From contig JADJOY010000023.1 of the NCBI GenBank assembly GCA_016713535.1, forward strand, positions 62,001-126,000: a stretch of 64,000 nt of DNA, given 5' to 3'. Below are positions 27,985 to 36,947 of this stretch, in pieces (position 1 is the stretch's first letter; the number at the start of each line of letters is the position of its first letter). A model generated the notes under the pieces. It had not been told where the DNA came from and ran no database searches. It saw only the letters and a list, made by a program, of their open reading frames with translations. The position numbers and the translations under genes are program-made. Source of the stretch: Deltaproteobacteria bacterium (lineage in GTDB: Bacteria; JADJOY01).

Positions 27985-28713
27985 ATGAAGCGCCGCATCT
28001 TCGTCGGCGACATCCAGGGATGTCGCGACGAGCTCGAGCGGCTCCTCGAGCGCCTGGGTTTCGACCCCATGGCCGACGAGCTTCACCCCGTCGGAGACCT
28101 CGTCAACCGAGGTCCCGACTCGGCCGGTGTCTTGCGGGTGTTGCGCGACGCCGGCGCGGGCGGTGTCGTCGGCAACCACGACCTTCACCTGCTGCGCGTC
28201 GCCGCCGGCGAGCGACCCTACGGCCGACGCGACACCTTCCAGGACGTCCTCGGCGCCCCGGACCGCGACGCCCTCCTGAGCTGGCTCGCGGACCGCCCCG
28301 TACTCCGAGAATGGGACGATTTGCTCTTGGTCCACGCGGGGTTGCACCCGGCCTGGGGTGCGCGCCCTGGAGCAGGTCGGCTCTCCGGTGCCACCCACCT
28401 TGAGAGTCCGGAGGCGGCGGTGTTCGCCCTGACCGTTCGCTACTGCGCCCCCGACGGCACCCGCCCCGAAGCCGACTGGCCGCCCCCCCCAGCCCCGTTC
28501 CGTCCCTGGTTCGAGTACTACCCATCGCGCCCCGACGAACGCCGCACCGTCGTCTTCGGTCACTGGGCCCGCATGGGGCTCGTGCTCCGGGACCAGCTCC
28601 GTGGGCTCGACACCGGCTGTGTGTGGGGCCTGCGCCTCACCGCCTGGATCGCCGAGGAAGACCGGCTAGTCCAGGTCGAAGCCGCACGGGCCTACTCCGA
28701 GCACTCCGACTAG
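27985..28713 (+). CDS. apaH: ApaH-type diadenosine tetraphosphatase
   Basis: A PPP-family metallophosphatase that splits Ap4A to two ADP and can decap NpnN-RNA. Motifs are FVGDIQGCRDELERLLERL (GDxxG, metal ligands), VGDLVNRGPDSAGVLRVLRD, GGVVGNHDLHLLRVAAGE and LLLVHAGLHPAW, followed by VVFGHWARMGLV. All metal ligands are present. Its 242 residues are a little short for ApaH (about 270-280). Between LHPAW and the YCAPDG segment lies a stretch reading RLSGATHLESPEAAVF that includes a copy of the 13-bp motif. The protein ends normally. A strong hairpin (28748-28765) follows. Confidence 0.88.
   Translation: MKRRIFVGDIQGCRDELERLLERLGFDPMADELHPVGDLVNRGPDSAGVLRVLRDAGAGGVVGNHDLHLLRVAAGERPYGRRDTFQDVLGAPDRDALLSWLADRPVLREWDDLLLVHAGLHPAWGARPGAGRLSGATHLESPEAAVFALTVRYCAPDGTRPEADWPPPPAPFRPWFEYYPSRPDERRTVVFGHWARMGLVLRDQLRGLDTGCVWGLRLTAWIAEEDRLVQVEAARAYSEHSD
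28387..28399 (+). repeat. Dispersed 13-bp motif, copy 5
   Basis: Exact GGTGCCACCCACC in frame within apaH, coding for GATH(L). Confidence 0.7.
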
Positions 28714-28747
28714 CCCGCAAACCTCACGCCGGTCGTGATCGGATCGG

Positions 28748-28765
28748 CCCGGTGCGGTCACCGGG
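28748..28765. terminator. Bidirectional hairpin between convergent genes
   Basis: CCCGGTG (28748-28754), loop CGGT, CACCGGG (28759-28765): a perfect 7-bp stem located between the convergent apaH and SGNH genes. No T-run, so terminator function is an inference from position. The rest of the gap (28714-28963) shows nothing else. Confidence 0.5.
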
Positions 28766-28963
28766 TGGCCGACTCGGGATCACCCGCGCTCACACCTCGT
28801 CGCACCGCGGGCGCAGGGGATCCGCCCCGCCCCGCGCCGCGCCCCCCGCGCCACCCACGAGCCCGGCGGACCGGCGGCCGGACTCGACGACGGCCGAGGC
28901 TCGCCCGATCCGACCAAAGCCGCCCATCCCCCCCACTCCCGACCGCGCGCCTCGCTCGCGACC

Positions 28964-29944
28964 TCACCTCGCCGCGACCACCCGCTCGCGAAGCAGCGCG
29001 TCCGCGATCGCGCCCGCGACCAGCTCGTGCCCCAGCTCCGACGGATGCGTGCCATCGACGAAGAGCTCGTCCGCCGACCGGCCGCTCGCGAGCAGCGCCC
29101 CCAGCACCTCGATCGCCTCTGGTTCGCGCCGGATCCGATCGGCGTACTCCTCTTCCTCCGCCGCTGGGCCGCGCCGCGCTTCCCCACCCACGCCGTCCCC
29201 GGTGTTGCCCATCGCGCCGCGTCCCCGCTGCACCGGCACCACGAACCGCACCGCCGCGCCGCTCGCCTCCGCCAGCGCGCGGATCGCGGCCAGGTTCCGG
29301 CTCAGCTCGTCCGGCGAGACGCGCGCCTTGCCCGTGATCTTCACGTCGCTGCCGTAGAGCCACTCGCCCAGCGGCGTCGCGATCATCCCGTGCGGGACGT
29401 TCCAGAAGAAGAGGGACGCCCGCGCCAGCCCCGAGATCGGGTTGTCGAGCTCGTCCGCGAGCTCCCGATCACTCAGCCCCGTGGCCGTCCGCTGCGCGTC
29501 GTTGTGCCCCACGTACGTGACGACCACGTCCGGCCGCACCACCGCCGGCGCGAGCCGCCGCTCCAGATACGCGAGCGTCTGGCTCGAGCTGAACCCGGCG
29601 ACGCCGCCGTTCAGCACCTCCACTTCACGCCCGAGCGCGGCCCCGAGCTTCTCGCCGAGCCGCGCCGAGAACGTCCGATCCGCCGCCACCTCGACGCCGT
29701 AGCAGCTCGAGTCGCCGACGGTGAGCAGTCGCGGCACGTCGCCTCGCCGCGGCGGAATCCCGCTCGACCCGCGCAACGCGTGGTAGTTCTGCCAGCCGAC
29801 CCGCGCGTCGTACGTGAACTCGGTGTGGGCGAGCTCGGGCTCGGCCCACACGTCGATCCAGCGCCCCACCCGCAGCACGCCTTCGCAGAGAGCGAAGAAC
29901 GCGAGCGCCGCCGCCAGCGAAAACGCGACCCGCCGCGCGATCAC
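28964..29944 (-). CDS. SGNH/GDSL-family hydrolase, membrane-anchored
   Basis: A 326-residue esterase-like protein. It has one N-terminal span (AFSLAAALAFFALCEGVLR) and the SGNH blocks: LLTVGDSSCYGVEVA (nucleophile Ser in GDS), LNGGVAGFSSSQTLAYL (Gly), VVTYVGHNDAQRTA (Asn) and ELFVDGTHPSELGHELVA (Asp and His). All four catalytic blocks are intact. This anchored type often deacylates or modifies surface polymers; the substrate is unknown. The start GTG at 29944 overlaps the stop of the aldehyde dehydrogenase gene (GTGA), so the two are translationally coupled. Confidence 0.8.
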   Translation of the reverse strand: MIARRVAFSLAAALAFFALCEGVLRVGRWIDVWAEPELAHTEFTYDARVGWQNYHALRGSSGIPPRRGDVPRLLTVGDSSCYGVEVAADRTFSARLGEKLGAALGREVEVLNGGVAGFSSSQTLAYLERRLAPAVVRPDVVVTYVGHNDAQRTATGLSDRELADELDNPISGLARASLFFWNVPHGMIATPLGEWLYGSDVKITGKARVSPDELSRNLAAIRALAEASGAAVRFVVPVQRGRGAMGNTGDGVGGEARRGPAAEEEEYADRIRREPEAIEVLGALLASGRSADELFVDGTHPSELGHELVAGAIADALLRERVVAAR

Positions 29945-31656
29945 CCCTTCATCGCAGCGATCGCGATCCCCGGCAGCTTCGCCAGCGAGGGCTTCGCCTC
30001 GTACGAGGCGAGCTTCTTGCCGAGCTCGGCGCCGCCCTTGTGCGTCACGAACCACGGTGGTTTGGGCGCCATCGTGAACGGTCCGCGGATCACGGTCTTC
30101 TGCGGGCGATGGAACATGAGCGCGTTGTGCACCACGCCGATCCCGCTGCGCACGTCGTCGAGCGTGTGCCCCGGAAAGGCGCCCCACGTCGTCCACACCA
30201 GCCCGTAGGCGAGCGCCGCCCACTGGTTGATCGCGACCGTTCCGAAGCGCAGCTCGCTCACCGCCCTCTCGAAGGCCGCGTTCACGCCGGCCTCGCCGAG
30301 GGTCTTCGGGCTCGCGACGATCGAGCACGACAGCGTCCCCCACAACGTGTCGTTCGCGAAGACCGTGGCCTTGGCCAGGAAATCGACCACGTCGCTCGCC
30401 GGCAGCCCGGTCTCGGCGAGCACCGCGCACCACGCCTCGGTCGTGAACGCGGGGTCGTCGCGCTTCGAGGGATCGACGCCCGCGACGAGCGTCCACGGCA
30501 GCCGCGCCCCCGCGCCGTCGCCGATCCGCTCGGCCTCGGGATGCGCGGCGACGTATTTCTGGTAGCGCGCCTCCGAGCCGGGGTAGTAGGCCTGCCGCGG
30601 CTTCACGCCCGCGAGCACCTTCTTGAGCCGCGCCAGGAACGCCTCGCGCTGCGGCCAGGCCGCATGGGTCACCAGCACCTTCGCCGCGTTGCAGTTGTGG
30701 GAGGCGTTGTTGGCGAGCATCGTCGCCACGTTCTCCGCCTGGAACTGGAGCTCGCCGTCGCTCCACTCGCCGGGCACCAGGATCACCGGCGTCACGCAGC
30801 CGAGCTCGCTCGTGAAGCGCTTGTTCACCCGCGGCTTCCCGGTCGCCTTCGCGGCTTCCTGCTCCGGTCCCGGCGGGCCCCACACGATGATGTCGTGGAC
30901 TCGATCCGAGCCGGTCATGTGGATCTCGTCCACGCCCGGGTGGTGGACGAGGAAATCCCCCTCGGCCGAGTCGCCGTAGACGACCCGCAGGTAGCCCTCG
31001 TCGATGAGCGGCTGGAAGCCCTTCTCCACGAACGGCCCGGTGTAGTCGTTCACCGGGTTCATCTTGAGGACGCACACCTGGTTCTCGACGAAGAGCTTGT
31101 AGAGCACGTCCATGGGCCCGATGCTCGCGACGTTCCCGGCGCCGAGAACCAGGGCGACCTTGCCGGTGTCGGCGACGTCGCCCTGCTGGTAAGCCCACGC
31201 CATCCCGCCGATCACCTCGTCCCGGGCCACGCCCGGCTCCATCCAGACCTCGGCCGATAGTTTCGGGAACATCATCGGGTCGAGACTCTCGCGCGGGAAC
31301 ACGTTCGCCACGACCTGGCCGTCCGGACGCAGCGAGAGCTGCTTGGCCTCGAGGCGCGGGCGCCCGTGCTTGCGGATCTCGTCGAGCACCAGCGCGAGCA
31401 AGCGCAGGTTGCGGAGCGTGGTCATCGGGCCGCCGAGCCAGTTCTCGGCGGCGACCGGATCGTCGGCGGCGATCCCCTTGGCGACGTTCGCAGCGGCGAC
31501 CATGCCGTCCGCCGAGTCGGCCGTGCACTTGAGACAGCGCTTGAGCAGATCGATGCGCGCCGGCACCCCGAGCCGCGCCCAGCGGCCCTTGTTGTCCTGG
31601 AGCACGCTCACCGCGCGGTGGAGCTCGTCCTTCGGCGTAGGCTTCATCGTCGCCAT
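29941..31656 (-). CDS. Aldehyde dehydrogenase superfamily protein
   Basis: A 571-residue protein of the NAD(P)-dependent aldehyde dehydrogenase superfamily. The cofactor region is VALVLGAGNVASIGPMDVLY. The general-base Glu lies in KRFTSELGCVTPVILV and the catalytic Cys in NNASHNCNAAKVLV, with the typical spacing. The C-terminal part (FGTVAINQWAALAYGLVWTT) forms the last strand region. Sequence around the active site differs from common ALDHs (ELGC instead of ELGGK), pointing to a little-studied subfamily. Start ATG 31656 has GAGGAG eight bases upstream. It is coupled to the SGNH hydrolase downstream. Confidence 0.82.
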   Translation of the reverse strand: MATMKPTPKDELHRAVSVLQDNKGRWARLGVPARIDLLKRCLKCTADSADGMVAAANVAKGIAADDPVAAENWLGGPMTTLRNLRLLALVLDEIRKHGRPRLEAKQLSLRPDGQVVANVFPRESLDPMMFPKLSAEVWMEPGVARDEVIGGMAWAYQQGDVADTGKVALVLGAGNVASIGPMDVLYKLFVENQVCVLKMNPVNDYTGPFVEKGFQPLIDEGYLRVVYGDSAEGDFLVHHPGVDEIHMTGSDRVHDIIVWGPPGPEQEAAKATGKPRVNKRFTSELGCVTPVILVPGEWSDGELQFQAENVATMLANNASHNCNAAKVLVTHAAWPQREAFLARLKKVLAGVKPRQAYYPGSEARYQKYVAAHPEAERIGDGAGARLPWTLVAGVDPSKRDDPAFTTEAWCAVLAETGLPASDVVDFLAKATVFANDTLWGTLSCSIVASPKTLGEAGVNAAFERAVSELRFGTVAINQWAALAYGLVWTTWGAFPGHTLDDVRSGIGVVHNALMFHRPQKTVIRGPFTMAPKPPWFVTHKGGAELGKKLASYEAKPSLAKLPGIAIAAMKG

Positions 31657-31776
31657 GTCTCTCCTCGTCGCCGCCCCATCCGGTGCGTTCGCGCGCCCGT
31701 GGGCCCGATCGAACGAGTCTAACCCGCGCACGGACCACGCTCGCCAGCGGCAGCGGACGCGGACGCGGACGCGGGG

Positions 31777-32196
31777 CTACGTCGCTCCTGCGCCGCACCG
31801 ATACCGCACATAGCCCGGAATCAGGGTCGGATGGGCCAGGACGGCGCGCACCAGCGCGAGCTGGTCGAAGTAGACCGCGCGCTCGATCCCCAGCCCGTCG
31901 CGGAGCAAGAACCGGTCGACGGCGCGGATGGTCACCACCTCATCGCCCACGGGCAGCCGCATCCGCCACTCGATGAACACCACGTCGCCGTGGCCGCTCA
32001 CTCGGTCGACCTCGCCGTGAAGCCCGCGCAGCCAGCCGAAGAGCCGGTGGAAGTCGGCGAGCGCCGCATCGCTGCCGCGGATCGGCCGGCGGTGCGGCTG
32101 GAGGAGCACGACGTCGCGATGGAGCAGCGCGCACAGCCGCTCGGGCGTGGGCTCGCTCCACGCCTTCGTGAACGCGACGGCGAACGGATGCGTCAA
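31777..32196 (-). CDS. SnoaL/NTF2-like protein
   Basis: A 139-residue protein with the NTF2-like cone fold: FAVAFTKAWSEPTPERLCAL, LLHRDVVLLQPHRRPIRGSD and GDVVFIEWRMRLPVGDEVVT are typical of SnoaL-type polyketide cyclases and related isomerases. It is probably enzymatic or ligand-binding, substrate unknown. I chose TTG 32196 because GGAGG lies five bases upstream and the codon overlaps the stop of the upstream methyltransferase (TTGA). Without this start no other good start with a ribosome site is seen. Confidence 0.7.
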   Translation of the reverse strand: MTHPFAVAFTKAWSEPTPERLCALLHRDVVLLQPHRRPIRGSDAALADFHRLFGWLRGLHGEVDRVSGHGDVVFIEWRMRLPVGDEVVTIRAVDRFLLRDGLGIERAVYFDQLALVRAVLAHPTLIPGYVRYRCGAGAT

Positions 32197-32858
32197 CGCG
32201 CCTCCGCGCCGGCCACGGCGCCGAGTCGCCACAGGCCGAGGCTCTTGTCGCGATAGCGCGGGTCCTCGACGTCCTCCGCCTCGCTCACCCGCGCGAGCGG
32301 TTCGCCCAGCGAGAACGGCGGCCGCACGAGATCGGTCGGCCGCCACCCCCCGAGTGGGCCGTCCACGTTCGAAGTCGCGCCCGGGAACGTGGTCGCGAGC
32401 AGGTACCGCGAGCCGCTGCGGCGGAAGTTCGCGAGCGCCGCCAGGATGTGGCGGTTCTTGAGATGCACCAGCACGTCGCGGCACACGACCAGGTCGACGC
32501 GCGGCAGCGGGTCGCGAGTGATGTCGAGCGACACGAAGTCTCGCCCCGCGCCGCCGAAGCTCACGCGGTTGCGCTCGGCGAGCGCTTCCACCACCTCGAC
32601 GCCGACGTAGCGCTCGAGCGGAAGCTCCATCTCCCGGAACCAGTGGAAGTCCCCGCAGCCTGCGTCGAGCACGCTGCGCACTCCCAGCTCGCGCATCAGC
32701 ACGGGCAGCGCGCCACGCACACCGCGAGTCCGCTCGAGCGTCGAGCCGCGTCCCGAGACCGTCTCGGGCTCGAGCCATCCACGCCGCTCGTAGAGCTCGG
32801 TGAACGCCGCCCGCATGTGTCGTCGCGGCGCGAGCACCGCCCGGACGCGACGCAGCAC
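32193..32858 (-). CDS. Class I SAM-dependent methyltransferase
   Basis: A 221-residue methyltransferase. SAM motif I is VRSVLDAGCGDFHWFREMEL, motif II contains YVGVEVVEALAERNRV, and the DLVVCRDVLVHLKNRHILAA block corresponds to motif IV. The end (YLLATTFPGATSNVDGPLGG) is of the type found in sugar or small-molecule methyltransferases of unknown target. The GTG start at 32858 has GAGGAG about 12 nt upstream. It lies in a minus-strand string with an SMR exporter, a DUF2721 protein and an NTF2-like protein, which may share a transcript. Confidence 0.78.
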   Translation of the reverse strand: MLRRVRAVLAPRRHMRAAFTELYERRGWLEPETVSGRGSTLERTRGVRGALPVLMRELGVRSVLDAGCGDFHWFREMELPLERYVGVEVVEALAERNRVSFGGAGRDFVSLDITRDPLPRVDLVVCRDVLVHLKNRHILAALANFRRSGSRYLLATTFPGATSNVDGPLGGWRPTDLVRPPFSLGEPLARVSEAEDVEDPRYRDKSLGLWRLGAVAGAEAR

Positions 32859-32870
32859 CCCACGCGCTCC

Positions 32871-33203
32871 TCAGTGCGCCACGGTCTTCGAGAACAAGTT
32901 GAGCACCACCACCCCGGCGACGATCAGCACGATCCCGGCGAGCGCACCGCGGTCGAGCGTCTGACCGTAGACCAGCCACGCCACCAGCGTGATCAGCGCG
33001 ATCCCCACCCCAGACCACACCGCGTACGTGACCGCCACGGGGATGGTCTTGATGCTGAGCGACATGAAGTAGAAGGCGCTCGCGTAGCCCACCACGACGA
33101 TCAGCGACGGTCCCAGGCGCGTGAACCCCTCGCTCGCCTTGAGTGCGGAGGTCCCTGCGACCTCGCTCACGATCGCGATCGTCAGCGCCACCCAGGGGTT
33201 CAT
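32871..33203 (-). CDS. Small multidrug resistance (SMR) transporter
   Basis: A 110-residue protein with four membrane helices, of the EmrE/QacE family. The essential Glu sits in [20 protein letters not shown] (position 14), followed by [20 protein letters not shown] and [16 protein letters not shown], the family hallmarks. It exports cationic compounds or, in the Gdx subtype, guanidinium; SMR proteins of the EmrE type usually carry this KASEGFT phrase. Start ATG 33203 overlaps the DUF2721 stop (ATGA). Confidence 0.92.
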   Translation of the reverse strand: MNPWVALTIAIVSEVAGTSALKASEGFTRLGPSLIVVVGYASAFYFMSLSIKTIPVAVTYAVWSGVGIALITLVAWLVYGQTLDRGALAGIVLIVAGVVVLNLFSKTVAH

Positions 33204-33673
33204 CGGACCTCCTCGCGCCCGCCGCCACTCCCCCGCCGCGGCACCGATCCCACCTCGAGCTTGAGCGCCGTGAGGGAGAGGTCGATGTCGGCGATGAAGA
33301 GCACCAGCGACACGGTCAACGACAGCATGCAGCCCACGAAGAGCGCCACGATCACCAGCGCGATCTCGAGCCGGAGCACCGCGCTCACGAACAGCGTGAT
33401 CACCAGCACCGCGGCCAGCAGCAGGCTCACCGCGGCCAACCTGATGCTGGCGCGCACGATCCCCGCGCGACGCATCAGGATGCGAAGCTGCCGGGCGACG
33501 CTGTCGCGGTGGTCGTGCTCGACGCCCCGTAGCTCGACCGTGAGCTCACGCGCCCGGTCGATCACGCGCCCGAAGCGGTTGGTCATCGAGAGCAAGAGCA
33601 GCCCGACGCCCGAGATCAGGATCACCGGCGCGACCGCGAACGTGAGGATCGGGACGAGGTCGTGGACGGTCAT
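33200..33673 (-). CDS. DUF2721 membrane protein
   Basis: A 157-residue protein with three predicted membrane spans. The opening [20 protein letters not shown] and [20 protein letters not shown] fit the DUF2721 family of small inner-membrane proteins with no known function. The ATG at 33673 was preferred to a TTG 12 bases upstream. It overlaps the SMR transporter gene by ATGA, suggesting that both are made together. Confidence 0.75.
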   Translation of the reverse strand: MTVHDLVPILTFAVAPVILISGVGLLLLSMTNRFGRVIDRARELTVELRGVEHDHRDSVARQLRILMRRAGIVRASIRLAAVSLLLAAVLVITLFVSAVLRLEIALVIVALFVGCMLSLTVSLVLFIADIDLSLTALKLEVGSVPRRGSGGGREEVR

Positions 33674-33712
33674 GGCGCGGCTCAAGCTAGCGCCGCGCGG
33701 CGGCCACGGGAA

Positions 33713-34027
33713 TCACTCGGGTAGCTCGGCCTCGCAGTTCCAGCAGCGCGCGAAGGTCTCCTCCACCTGCTCCCCGCACGAGCGGCACGTCCAGACGGCG
33801 CAGCTCGCCTCGGCTGCGCCGCCCGCCTCGGCGATGAGGCGCTGCGCGAGCCCGGCGTCGCGCTCGTCCACCACCCACAGCTCGGGCCAGGTCGAGGTCC
33901 ACGGGATCTCGCCGAGCGCCGCGCCCGCGAACTGGTTGCGAATCTCGGTGGCGATGCCGCGCGCCGCGAGGTGGTCGCGGACGATCGCGAGCTCGGCCAG
34001 GTTGCGGGCGGTGTGGACGCGGACCAT
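33713..34027 (-). CDS. DUF2007-type protein with zinc ribbon
   Basis: A 104-residue soluble protein. The first 70 residues (VRVHTARNLAELAIVRDHLA, ELWVVDERDAGLAQRLIAEA) match the DUF2007 putative signal-transducing fold. The end has two CxxC knuckles, TCRSCGEQVEETFARCWNCE, forming a zinc ribbon. The combination is common in proteobacteria but uncharacterised. Start ATG 34027. It is separated from DUF2721 by 39 bp. Confidence 0.78.
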   Translation of the reverse strand: MVRVHTARNLAELAIVRDHLAARGIATEIRNQFAGAALGEIPWTSTWPELWVVDERDAGLAQRLIAEAGGAAEASCAVWTCRSCGEQVEETFARCWNCEAELPE

Positions 34028-34073
34028 CGACCGGCGCGAGCGTAACTCAGGTCACGCGGGCGGCGGCGTTCGC

Positions 34074-34958
34074 TCAGTCGGTGATCGACTGGATCGCGCG
34101 CATCGCCTTGCCCAGGTAGTGGTAGGGCGGTGTCTTGCTGGCGTCGTTCTTCGGCTCGTACGGGCCGGTGAGGTAGGGCACGTACATCGAGCGGCGCAGG
34201 CTCGCGGCACCGGTCGCCTGCGACTGCGCGACGCGGTGCCAGGTGCGACCGTCGTGGACCGTGAGGTCACCGGGCTGGGTCTCGACGCAGATCTCGCTGG
34301 CATCGGCGTCGTGGCTCACGAAGTAGGCCTTGCGGAAGCAGGTGTCCCAGAAGCCCTGGGTGTGGCTGCCCGGAATGATCCGCAGCCCGCCGTTGGCGGC
34401 GTTGCAGGCGTCGAGGTGCAAGCCCACGTTGAGCATGCGCACCGGCATGCGGCCGTAGAAGACGTCGCGCAGCCCGTCGGTGTGCCAGCCGAGGCGCTTG
34501 TAGATCGAGCCCTTCACGTTCATGTACCGGTTCACCACCACGCCGTCCTTCTCCGCGTCGCCGACGCGCGCGTTCTCGCCGACGAGCTTGCGGATCGGCT
34601 CGAAGCGCGGGTCGTGGACGAAGCGCTTGATCTCGTCCGAGAAGGTCGAAGAGAACGTGAAGCGCTGCACCCAGCGCGTGCCCTTGTCGTTCTTCCCGAA
34701 GAAAACCGGGATGCCGTTCACCTTGGTGCGCTTCTCGGCGAACCACTGGCTCTCGATGCGCTCGAGCTCGCGGGTGATCATCGCGATCTCGTCGGAGGTC
34801 GCGACCTGATCGAAGACCAGGAAGCCGTGGGTGTCGAGGAACGCGCACTGCTCGGCGGTGATCTCGGCGCCGAGGCGGAAGCGCGTCGTGACGGGCAGCG
34901 TCGAGGGAGCGGACGGAGCAACGGCGGCGTCGAGGGTCTCGAGCTTGGTCATGGTCAT
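34074..34958 (-). CDS. Phytanoyl-CoA dioxygenase (PhyH) family protein
   Basis: A 294-residue Fe(II)/2-oxoglutarate oxygenase. The iron ligands are H and D of RLGWHTDGLRDVFYG and the distal H of TVHDGRTWHRVAQSQATG; the following Arg (SLRRSMYVPY) would bind 2-oxoglutarate. The N-terminal phrase FLDTHGFLVFDQVATSDEIA is typical. The substrate is unknown; family members hydroxylate lipids, amino acids and antibiotics. Start ATG 34958 has AAGGA just upstream, right at the stop of the TetR gene seven bases away, so it is co-transcribed with and probably controlled by that regulator. Confidence 0.85.
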   Translation of the reverse strand: MTMTKLETLDAAVAPSAPSTLPVTTRFRLGAEITAEQCAFLDTHGFLVFDQVATSDEIAMITRELERIESQWFAEKRTKVNGIPVFFGKNDKGTRWVQRFTFSSTFSDEIKRFVHDPRFEPIRKLVGENARVGDAEKDGVVVNRYMNVKGSIYKRLGWHTDGLRDVFYGRMPVRMLNVGLHLDACNAANGGLRIIPGSHTQGFWDTCFRKAYFVSHDADASEICVETQPGDLTVHDGRTWHRVAQSQATGAASLRRSMYVPYLTGPYEPKNDASKTPPYHYLGKAMRAIQSITD

Positions 34959-34965
34959 GGATCCT

Positions 34966-35641
34966 TCAGGCGGCGGTCGCCGGAGCCGGCGCGGCCGTGG
35001 TGGGTCGGTGGAGGTCGAGGAGACGCAGCGCGACCGCGACGAGGTGGTCCTCGACCGCGGCGACGGCCTGGGTTCCGGGAGGCGACGAGCGCGCGGGATC
35101 CTCACCGGCGACCAGCGCTAGCTCGCGCGGCGCCGTGAGGGCGTAGCGAATCACCAGGTGGTTCAGGCTCTGGATGACGAGGCGCAGCTCGGCGGCGGGA
35201 CGCGCCAGCAGGCGCGAGGAGCGCCGAGGTCTGCTCCAGGAACGGCAGCTGCTGAGCCTCACGCCAGCGGGCGTCGACCTCGCCGGTATCCACCACGGTG
35301 CGCATCATCAGCTTGATCTCGGAGCGATGGGCGCAGGCGAAGCCGAAGCCGGCGCGCACCACCCGCTCGATCAGCGCCGCGAGGTCGCCGCCCTCGGCGA
35401 GGGCGCGGTCGAACTCGGCGCGCAGCGGATCGAGCTCGGCGTACATCGCGGCGATCGCCGCCTGGTAGAGCGCGTCCTTGCTGCCGAAGTAATGGTGCAC
35501 GAGCCCGAGGCTGACGCCGGCGTCACGCGCCACGTCACGCACCGACACGCCGTCGACGCCGTGCTCCGCGAACAGCAGTGAAGCAGCCCCGAGCACCTTG
35601 CGCCGGGTCGCCTCGGCGTCCGCGTTGACCGGTCGAGCCAT
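34966..35641 (-). CDS. TetR-family repressor (one frameshift)
   Basis: The N-terminal helix-turn-helix is classical: RKVLGAASLLFAEHGVDGVS, RDVARDAGVSLGLVHHYFGS, KDALYQAAIAAMYAELDPL. The ligand domain continues to FLEQTSALLA, where the frame breaks near 35215 and resumes as RPAAELRLVIQSLNHLVIRY and onward to the stop at 34966. A single indel restores a normal-length (about 224-residue) TetR. It is divergent to the FemAB-like gene and directly upstream of the PhyH oxygenase. An AT-rich promoter/operator region with paired ATTAAT lies just before its start, indicating autoregulation. Confidence 0.82.
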
Positions 35642-35654
35642 CGTGAGAGACTAA

Positions 35655-35682
35655 ATTAATCGATCGTCCTATTAATTGTCAA
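35655..35682 (-). promoter_or_regulatory. Promoter/operator of the tetR-phyH unit
   Basis: On the minus strand TTGACA (35682-35677) is followed by a strongly AT-rich stretch with two ATTAAT boxes ten bases apart (35671-35676 and 35655-35660), a likely dimer site. A TTAATT at 17-bp spacing could serve as -10. The AT content stands out in this GC-rich genome. Confidence 0.5.
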
Positions 35683-35745
35683 CCGCCAAGGCTAATCGGG
35701 CGTTTCGCTTGCGGATCGTCCCCACAGCCCCCATTCTGACGCCCT

Positions 35746-36945
35746 GTGACTCAGTGCCCGTCCGAGCTCGGTGCCACCCACCTCACCGTGGAGATCGCGC
35801 CGTCGCTGGCGGCGGTCGACCCCGCCGAGTGGGACGCACTGGCCGGCGACGACGACCCGTTCGTCGAGCACGCCTTCCTCGCCGCCTTCGAGGCCAGCCG
35901 CAGCGTGGGTCGCGGCACCGGCTGGGATCCGCTCCACGTCCTGGTCCGCCGCGCCGGAAAACTCGTTGCAGCGGCGCCGCTTTACGCCAAGAGCCATAGC
36001 TACGGCGAGTACATCTTCGACTGGGGCTGGGCGTCCGCCGCGCAGCGCGCGGGCATCCGCTACTACCCCAAGCTCGTGTCGGCGGTGCCGTTCACTCCAG
36101 CCACCGGCCGCCGGCTGCTGGTGGAGGGTGGCACCACCGCCGGCCCCGCGTTCGAAGCCCTCGTCGCCGGGATCCACGCCGTCGCTGACCAGGTCGGGGT
36201 CTCGTCGATCCACTGGCTCTTCCTGACCGCGGCCGAGCACGGGGCGCTGGCCGAGCGCGCCGACTTCCTGGCCCGCACTACCTACCAGTTCCACTTCACC
36301 AACCCGGGCTACGCCACCTTCGATGATTACCTCGGTGCCATGCGCTCCGCGGCCCGTAAGGAAGTGCGGCGCGAGCGCCGCAAGGCCGCCGAGTCCGGCC
36401 TCACCCTCGCCACCAAGCGCGGCACCGACCTCACCGACGCCGAGTGGAAGGCGCTCTTCCGCTTCTACACCGACACCGCCGCCCGCAAGGGCGCGATCGC
36501 CTACCTCACACAGCGCTTCTGCGACGAGATCCGCCGCACGATCCCGCCTCGGGTGGTCGCGGCGCTCGCCTCCCGCGGCGACGAGCCAGTCGCGGGCGCC
36601 CTGGCCTTCCACGAGGGCCGCCAGCTCTTCGGCCGCTACTGGGGCGCCCAGGGCGACTTCGAGGCGCTCCACTTCGAGCTCTGCTACTACCGCTTGATCG
36701 AGTTCGCGATCGAGCACCGCATCACACGCTTCGAGGCGGGCGCGCAAGGCGAGCACAAGCTGCGCCGCGGCCTCCTGCCGTCACCGACCTACAGCATCCA
36801 CTGGATCCGCCACCCCGGCCTCGCCGAGGCGATCGCCGAGTACCTGCCGCGCGAGACCCGCTCGGTGGAGGCCGAGATGGACTACTTCGCCGAGCACTCG
36901 CCGTTTCGCCGCCTGGAAGGCGCCGAGCCCGAGCCCCAGGAGTGA
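35746..36945 (+). CDS. FemAB-like/GNAT family protein (COG3146, DUF482)
   Basis: A 399-residue protein of the peptidogalycan/FemAB-like acyltransferase group. Typical blocks are WDALAGDDDPFVEHAFLAAF, AAPLYAKSHSYGEYIFDWGW, YYPKLVSAVPFTPATGRRLL, KEVRRERRKAAESGLTLATK and FEAGAQGEHKLRRGLLPSPT. The biochemical role is unknown; FemX-type enzymes transfer aminoacyl groups to peptidoglycan precursors. Start GTG 35746 lacks a clear ribosome site. The N terminus includes one 13-bp motif (GATHL). It is followed after 2 bp by a CorE-like sigma factor, a tight pairing that suggests joint expression. Confidence 0.8.
   Translation: MTQCPSELGATHLTVEIAPSLAAVDPAEWDALAGDDDPFVEHAFLAAFEASRSVGRGTGWDPLHVLVRRAGKLVAAAPLYAKSHSYGEYIFDWGWASAAQRAGIRYYPKLVSAVPFTPATGRRLLVEGGTTAGPAFEALVAGIHAVADQVGVSSIHWLFLTAAEHGALAERADFLARTTYQFHFTNPGYATFDDYLGAMRSAARKEVRRERRKAAESGLTLATKRGTDLTDAEWKALFRFYTDTAARKGAIAYLTQRFCDEIRRTIPPRVVAALASRGDEPVAGALAFHEGRQLFGRYWGAQGDFEALHFELCYYRLIEFAIEHRITRFEAGAQGEHKLRRGLLPSPTYSIHWIRHPGLAEAIAEYLPRETRSVEAEMDYFAEHSPFRRLEGAEPEPQE
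35770..35782 (+). repeat. Dispersed 13-bp motif, copy 6
   Basis: Exact GGTGCCACCCACC, in frame near the start of the FemAB-like gene, coding for GATH(L). Confidence 0.7.
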
Positions 36946-36947
36946 CC

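Noticed and set aside
31748-31775. Tandem GGACGC repeats upstream of the aldehyde dehydrogenase gene
   Set aside because: Only about three 6-bp units in a GC-rich spacer; likely chance or slippage without further meaning.
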